Assembly (NCBI RefSeq): GCF_003063265.1
Contig: NZ_NERU01000007.1
Coordinates: forward strand, 124,001 to 188,000
Reading direction: 5' to 3'
Length of the DNA: 64,000 nt
Origin: Limnohabitans sp. WS1
Lineage (GTDB): Bacteria; Pseudomonadota; Gammaproteobacteria; Burkholderiales; Burkholderiaceae_C
The number at the start of each line of letters is the position of its first letter. Positions within the stretch are counted from its first letter, which is position 1. Shown piece by piece: positions 60,768-64,000 of the stretch. Below the pieces are notes generated by a model that did not search any database, was not told the origin of the DNA, and saw only the letters and a list, made by a program, of their open reading frames with translations. A program made the position numbers and the translations under genes.

Positions 60768-61595
60768 ATGGCTGTTTACTGGGCAGGTGACATTCAAGGC
60801 TGCAATGCGCCTTTAGGCCGTTTGTTAGAAGAAGTGGATTTTTCACCAAGCCGTGACCAATTGATTGTTTTGGGCGATTTGGTCAACAGGGGGCCAGACT
60901 CAGCTGGCGTTTTGCGGCGTTTGATGGCCTTGCAAGGCAGTGTCCAGTGTGTGTTGGGCAACCATGATTTGCATGCCTTGGCTGTGGCATTTGGCTTCAG
61001 TCGAACCAAGCGACTCGATACGCTGGATGAGTTGATGAACTCACCCGACCGGGATGTTTTGATCCACTGGCTCCGCCAACAACAGCTGGCACTGTGGTCA
61101 CACGAGGTGCTGTCGGTTCATGCCGGAGTTTTGCCGGACTGGACCTTGGCGCAAACATTGTCTTTGGCAGACGAGGTGCAGTCCGTGTTGCGCGGACCCG
61201 ATTTGACTTATTTTTTGGCCCATATGTACGGCAACGAGCCCAACACATGGTCCGAGGATCTGACAGGACTGGCTCGCTGGCGCGTGGTGGTGAATGCCTT
61301 GACGCGGCTGCGCTTTTGTTCAGCCCAGGGGGCCATGGAATTTGCCACCAAAGACAGTGCAGCAAAGGCTCCTGAGGGTTTCATGCCCTGGTTTGATGTA
61401 CCGGGTCGGCGCACCAACGACATCACCATCGCATTTGGTCACTGGTCGACCTTGGGCTGGCAAGAACGCAGCGACATTTGGGCATTGGACACCGGTTGCG
61501 TCTGGGGTGGCTGCCTGAGCGCCATGCGACAGGATGAAAACGGCCAGCGCCAACGTGTTCAGGTGACTTGTGAGCAGGCGCAAACACCGCATTGA
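60768..61595 (+). CDS. apaH: Symmetrical diadenosine tetraphosphatase ApaH
   Basis: A 275-aa metallophosphatase that splits Ap4A into two ADP and also removes Np4 caps from RNA. Metal-site motifs: A-G-D-I-Q-G-C near residue 8, L-G-D-L-V-N-R-G-P-D near 36, L-G-N-H-D near 64 and G-H-W-S-T-L-G near the C-terminus with G-C-V-W-G-G. A normal-length member. Start ATG 60768 begins M-A-V-Y-W-A-G-D. Monocistronic; convergent with the Smr gene (41-nt gap). Confidence 0.95.
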   Translation: MAVYWAGDIQGCNAPLGRLLEEVDFSPSRDQLIVLGDLVNRGPDSAGVLRRLMALQGSVQCVLGNHDLHALAVAFGFSRTKRLDTLDELMNSPDRDVLIHWLRQQQLALWSHEVLSVHAGVLPDWTLAQTLSLADEVQSVLRGPDLTYFLAHMYGNEPNTWSEDLTGLARWRVVVNALTRLRFCSAQGAMEFATKDSAAKAPEGFMPWFDVPGRRTNDITIAFGHWSTLGWQERSDIWALDTGCVWGGCLSAMRQDENGQRQRVQVTCEQAQTPH

Positions 61596-61636
61596 CTGGC
61601 GTCAGTTCGGCTGCCCCTTCAGTCTGGGGCTTGCGC

Positions 61637-62275
61637 TCAACCTGCGGGCTTGAGCAAGACCACCAGCGCCCCGGCTCCGCCTTCGGCCGGTTTGGCCTGA
61701 ACAAACGCCATGACTTGGTTTTTTTGCACCAGCCAGCTGTGGACTTTCGATTTGAGCACAGGTGTTTTACCGGGAGACCCCAAGCCTTTGCCGTGCACCA
61801 CACGCAGGCAACGCATGCCCTGGCGGTGCGCCAAGCGAATGAATTCGGACAAGGCCAAACGAGCTTCATCGCTGCGCAAACCATGGAGGTCAATTTCCCG
61901 CTGGATGGACCATTCCCCTTTGCGCAGCTTGTGGATCACATCTCGGCCCACGCCTGGGCGGCGAAAGCTCAAGGCGTCATCGGTGTCAAGCAAGGTGCTC
62001 GCATCAAATTCGTCGCTCAGACAATCGCGCAACACCGCTTCGTTGTCCAGCTGGCGTTGGTGTGCAATGGGAGCAGGTCCCGGTTTTTCCAAACTCACCA
62101 TGCTGGGTGTTGGCAGACGCTGAACGCTGCCCACAGCACGTACAAACAGGTTTTTTTCAGCCTCGCGCTGTTGGGTGGCCAAGGCTTGCGCCGCAGCCAA
62201 AGCCTGGGCTTGTGCGTGGGCATGGGCCAGCTGTTGGCGCACCTGTTTCAGGTCTTGCAGTGCAGTGATTTTCAT
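61637..62275 (-). CDS. Smr-domain protein
   Basis: A 212-aa protein. An N-terminal helical Q/A-rich stretch of about 50 residues and a linker precede the Smr domain: E-I-D-L-H-G-L-R-S-D-E-A-R-L-A-L, then V-V-H-G-K-G-L-G-S, then L-K-P-A-G. The H-G-x-x and G-K-G motifs are those of Smr endonuclease-like proteins (YdaL/MutS2-type). Start at ATG 62275; the 26-codon longer frame lacks support. Possible structure-specific nuclease (family knowledge). Confidence 0.87.
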   Translation of the reverse strand: MKITALQDLKQVRQQLAHAHAQAQALAAAQALATQQREAEKNLFVRAVGSVQRLPTPSMVSLEKPGPAPIAHQRQLDNEAVLRDCLSDEFDASTLLDTDDALSFRRPGVGRDVIHKLRKGEWSIQREIDLHGLRSDEARLALSEFIRLAHRQGMRCLRVVHGKGLGSPGKTPVLKSKVHSWLVQKNQVMAFVQAKPAEGGAGALVVLLKPAG

Positions 62276-62370
62276 GGTCGCTTCTAGCAGGGCGTTTTTG
62301 GGCGTGCTCGGCACACCGTGATGGTGAAAGTGGACAAGTGGGGCGGATGGCACAGCAGTTCAAATGGGCG

Positions 62371-62775
62371 TCAAACGCCCCGGTTGCGCATCCAATCGGC
62401 GGTTTTGAAAAAACTGGCCCCCAAGCGCTCACGCAGCACCGGGTCGACGTCCAACTCGCTCATGGCCTGGTCCATGCAAGCGAGCCACTGGTCGCGCTCG
62501 AGCACACCAATCGAGAACGGCATGTGCCGCATGCGCAAACGCGGGTGGCCAAAGCGCTCGGTGTAATGCTCGGGCCCGCCCAGCCAGCCACACAAAAACC
62601 AAAACAGCTTGTCGCGGGCACCGTCCAAGCTGCTGCCGTGCGCATCGCGCAGTGCCTTGTAGCCGGGCTCCATGTCCATCAGGTCATAAAACCGGTCAGA
62701 CAGTGCACGCACAGCGGCTTCGCCACCGATCCAATCAAAGGGCGTGTCAAACGGGGGCTTTTCGTCGATGTTCAT
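62371..62775 (-). CDS. Group II truncated hemoglobin
   Basis: A 134-aa globin of the trHbO type. The proximal heme region contains R-M-R-H-M-P-F-S-I-G, whose His is the expected heme ligand; F-W-F-L-C-G-W-L-G-G-P-E-H-Y gives the distal Trp/Tyr pocket typical of group II. The fold matches F-Y-D-L-M-D at the B helix. Possible NO or oxygen/peroxide detoxification. Stand-alone between the Smr and ABC permease genes, spacing 45 nt to the latter. Confidence 0.92.
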   Translation of the reverse strand: MNIDEKPPFDTPFDWIGGEAAVRALSDRFYDLMDMEPGYKALRDAHGSSLDGARDKLFWFLCGWLGGPEHYTERFGHPRLRMRHMPFSIGVLERDQWLACMDQAMSELDVDPVLRERLGASFFKTADWMRNRGV

Positions 62776-62820
62776 AGCGGTGGATTGTGACGTGTTGCGA
62801 AGGGCCCTGACCCGGAAAGA

Positions 62821-64000
62821 TCACTGCCCGGCTTGCCGCAAAGTCTGCACCACCGGCTGGCGCAACACCCCGGCCAGGCTCAAACTGCCCGCGCCCCAGG
62901 CCAACAAGGCCCCGGCAAGGCCTCCAGCCAAAGGGGCCCACAAAGGCGGCTGCCAGGCGAATTCGAAGGCATAACGGGCCAAAGCCCAGCCCACCACCAG
63001 GGCCATGGCACTGGCCATGAAGCCCGCCAGCCAGCCAATGCCCAGCAGCTCGGTGCGCTGAACCTGCGCCAGCAGGCTGCGGCCCGCACCCAGCGCCCGC
63101 ATGATGGCGTATTCGCGCTCACGCGCCTGGCGGCTTGCGCCCACGGCGGCCAGCAACACCATCAGGCCTGCAGCCAAGGTGAAGGCAAACAAGAATTCCA
63201 CGGCCCGGATCACCTGGTCCATGACCCGCTGCACCTGCGCCAATGTGCTGCGCATGTCCACACTGGTGATGTTGGGGAAAGCGTTGACCATGGCATTTTC
63301 AAAACCGGGCACGCCCTCGGGTGAGCGGAAAGCGGCCATGTAGGTCATGGGCAAGTCGGGCATTTTCGAGACTGGAAACAGCATGAAGAAATTCGCCCGC
63401 ATCGACGCCCAATCCACCTTGCGCAAAGAGGTGACCCGTGCCTCGTGCGGCTGACCGGCAATGTCAAAGCCCAGGCGGTCACCCAATTTCAGACCCAGCG
63501 CTTGGGCGATGCCCTCTTCCACACTCACGCCGTCAGCCTCCTCGGGCTGCCAGCGCCCGGCCACCAAGGGGTTGTGGTCCGGTAAAACGGCACTGTGCGA
63601 AAGGTTGATTTCACGGTCCAACAAGCGTTTGCCCCGGTCGGCCATCAGGTCATCGGGGCCGATGACACGACCATTGATGGCCACCAACCGCCCCCGGATC
63701 ATCGGAAACCAATCGGGCGACTGCACGCCCGCCTTTTGGAGGTGCGCCAAAAAGTCCTGGGCTTGCTCAGGTTGCACGTTGATGACAAAGCGGTCGGGGG
63801 CATTCACCGGTGTCGCCTGACGCCAGCTCGCGATCAGGTCGGTGCGCAGCAAGACCAGCAAAGCCAGCGCCAGCAAACCCACCGACAAAGCACTGACCTG
63901 CACCACCGCAAACACCGGCCGCGCCGCCACCTGCCGCGTGGCCAAGCGCAGCCAGCGCGGGGCCGACTCGTCGGGCACCACCCGGCGCAGCAAAAACAAA
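62821..64000 (-). CDS. ABC transporter permease (YbbP/FtsX type), C-terminal part
   Basis: The C-terminal about 390 residues of a large permease, open at the window edge. Two FtsX-like domains are seen: a helix near V-S-A-L-S-V-G-L-L-A-L-A-L-L-V, then a periplasmic loop of about 200 residues, then three helices near the end (F-L-F-A-F-T-L-A-A-G-L-M-V-L-L, W-L-A-G-F-M-A-S-A-M-A-L-V). R-E-R-E-Y-A-I-M-R-A-L-G-A is the usual FtsX coupling motif. Such proteins export lipoproteins, lipids or peptides; the ATPase partner should lie beyond the window. Confidence 0.85.
   Translation of the reverse strand, partial: LFLLRRVVPDESAPRWLRLATRQVAARPVFAVVQVSALSVGLLALALLVLLRTDLIASWRQATPVNAPDRFVINVQPEQAQDFLAHLQKAGVQSPDWFPMIRGRLVAINGRVIGPDDLMADRGKRLLDREINLSHSAVLPDHNPLVAGRWQPEEADGVSVEEGIAQALGLKLGDRLGFDIAGQPHEARVTSLRKVDWASMRANFFMLFPVSKMPDLPMTYMAAFRSPEGVPGFENAMVNAFPNITSVDMRSTLAQVQRVMDQVIRAVEFLFAFTLAAGLMVLLAAVGASRQAREREYAIMRALGAGRSLLAQVQRTELLGIGWLAGFMASAMALVVGWALARYAFEFAWQPPLWAPLAGGLAGALLAWGAGSLSLAGVLRQPVVQTLRQAGQ

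Overview
The window looks like chromosomal DNA of a betaproteobacterium of the order Burkholderiales, most likely family Comamonadaceae (Limnohabitans/Rhodoferax/Polaromonas-like). The reasons are three Bug-type tripartite tricarboxylate transporter (TTT) receptors, a single LolC/E-type permease with LolD, a BpH3-type H-NS, a cytochrome aa3 cluster with the small DUF2970/DUF2909/40-aa assembly genes, CIRCE in front of rpoH, and fairly high GC with ATG/GTG/TTG starts. This placement is inference from gene content; no database was searched.

Layout. 1-2.4 kb: end of an EamA transporter, then an AbiEi/AbiEii type IV toxin-antitoxin pair. 2.6-9.2 kb (minus): an apparent operon tctB-tctA-tctC-gamma-glutamyltransferase-EamA-SDR. 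9.4-13.5 kb (minus): spermidine-synthase-like protein, deoxyinosine glycosylase, TatD, LolD, LolC/E. 13.7-21.2 kb: a sulfide-oxidation region. A cysteine-bearing ArsR repressor, a periplasmic DsrE protein and a cytochrome/flavoprotein pair (FccA/FccB) lie on one side of tRNA-Lys(UUU). A second, diverged FccA/FccB pair lies on the other. Between them is a 2.7-kb AT-rich islet bounded by a 48/49-nt direct repeat, holding an integrase remnant and a lipoprotein with five 95-aa tandem repeats. 21.3-27.5 kb: K+ channel, divergent iron ABC permease and ATPase, the ATPase gene being translationally coupled to lrgA-lrgB, then an Ldh-family dehydrogenase.

27.5-34.7 kb: REP-like repeats, a second complete TTT system (tctA-tctB-tctC), a class A acid phosphatase lipoprotein, a hypothetical protein and recJ. 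34.7-45.2 kb: REP repeats, coaD-rsmD, an Ala-rich secreted protein, dadA with a divergent Lrp regulator, a REP array, a catalytic/non-catalytic pair of M16 peptidases, ftsY, CIRCE-rpoH and an orphan Bug receptor. 45.2-55 kb: the cytochrome c oxidase biogenesis and structural cluster (sco, ctaB, ctaA, SCO-like, SURF1, DUF2909, coxC, DUF2970, ctaG, a 40-aa gene, coxA, coxB, DUF2244). 55-64 kb: BioC-like protein, ComF, TrmL, MaoC, a conserved Cys protein, a decayed alpha/beta hydrolase, uppS, H-NS, apaH, Smr protein, truncated hemoglobin and an ABC permease cut by the window end.

How it fits together. The cell appears to be an aerobic heterotroph that scavenges organic acids with TTT transporters, respires through an aa3 oxidase and draws extra electrons from sulfide through flavocytochrome c. 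The most unusual parts are the duplicated flavocytochrome c locus, whose second flavoprotein has lost the flavin-attaching cysteine; the tRNA-Lys islet with its repeat lipoprotein; the fbpC-lrgA-lrgB coupling with a Cys-rich ATPase tail; and the perfect CIRCE operator on rpoH.
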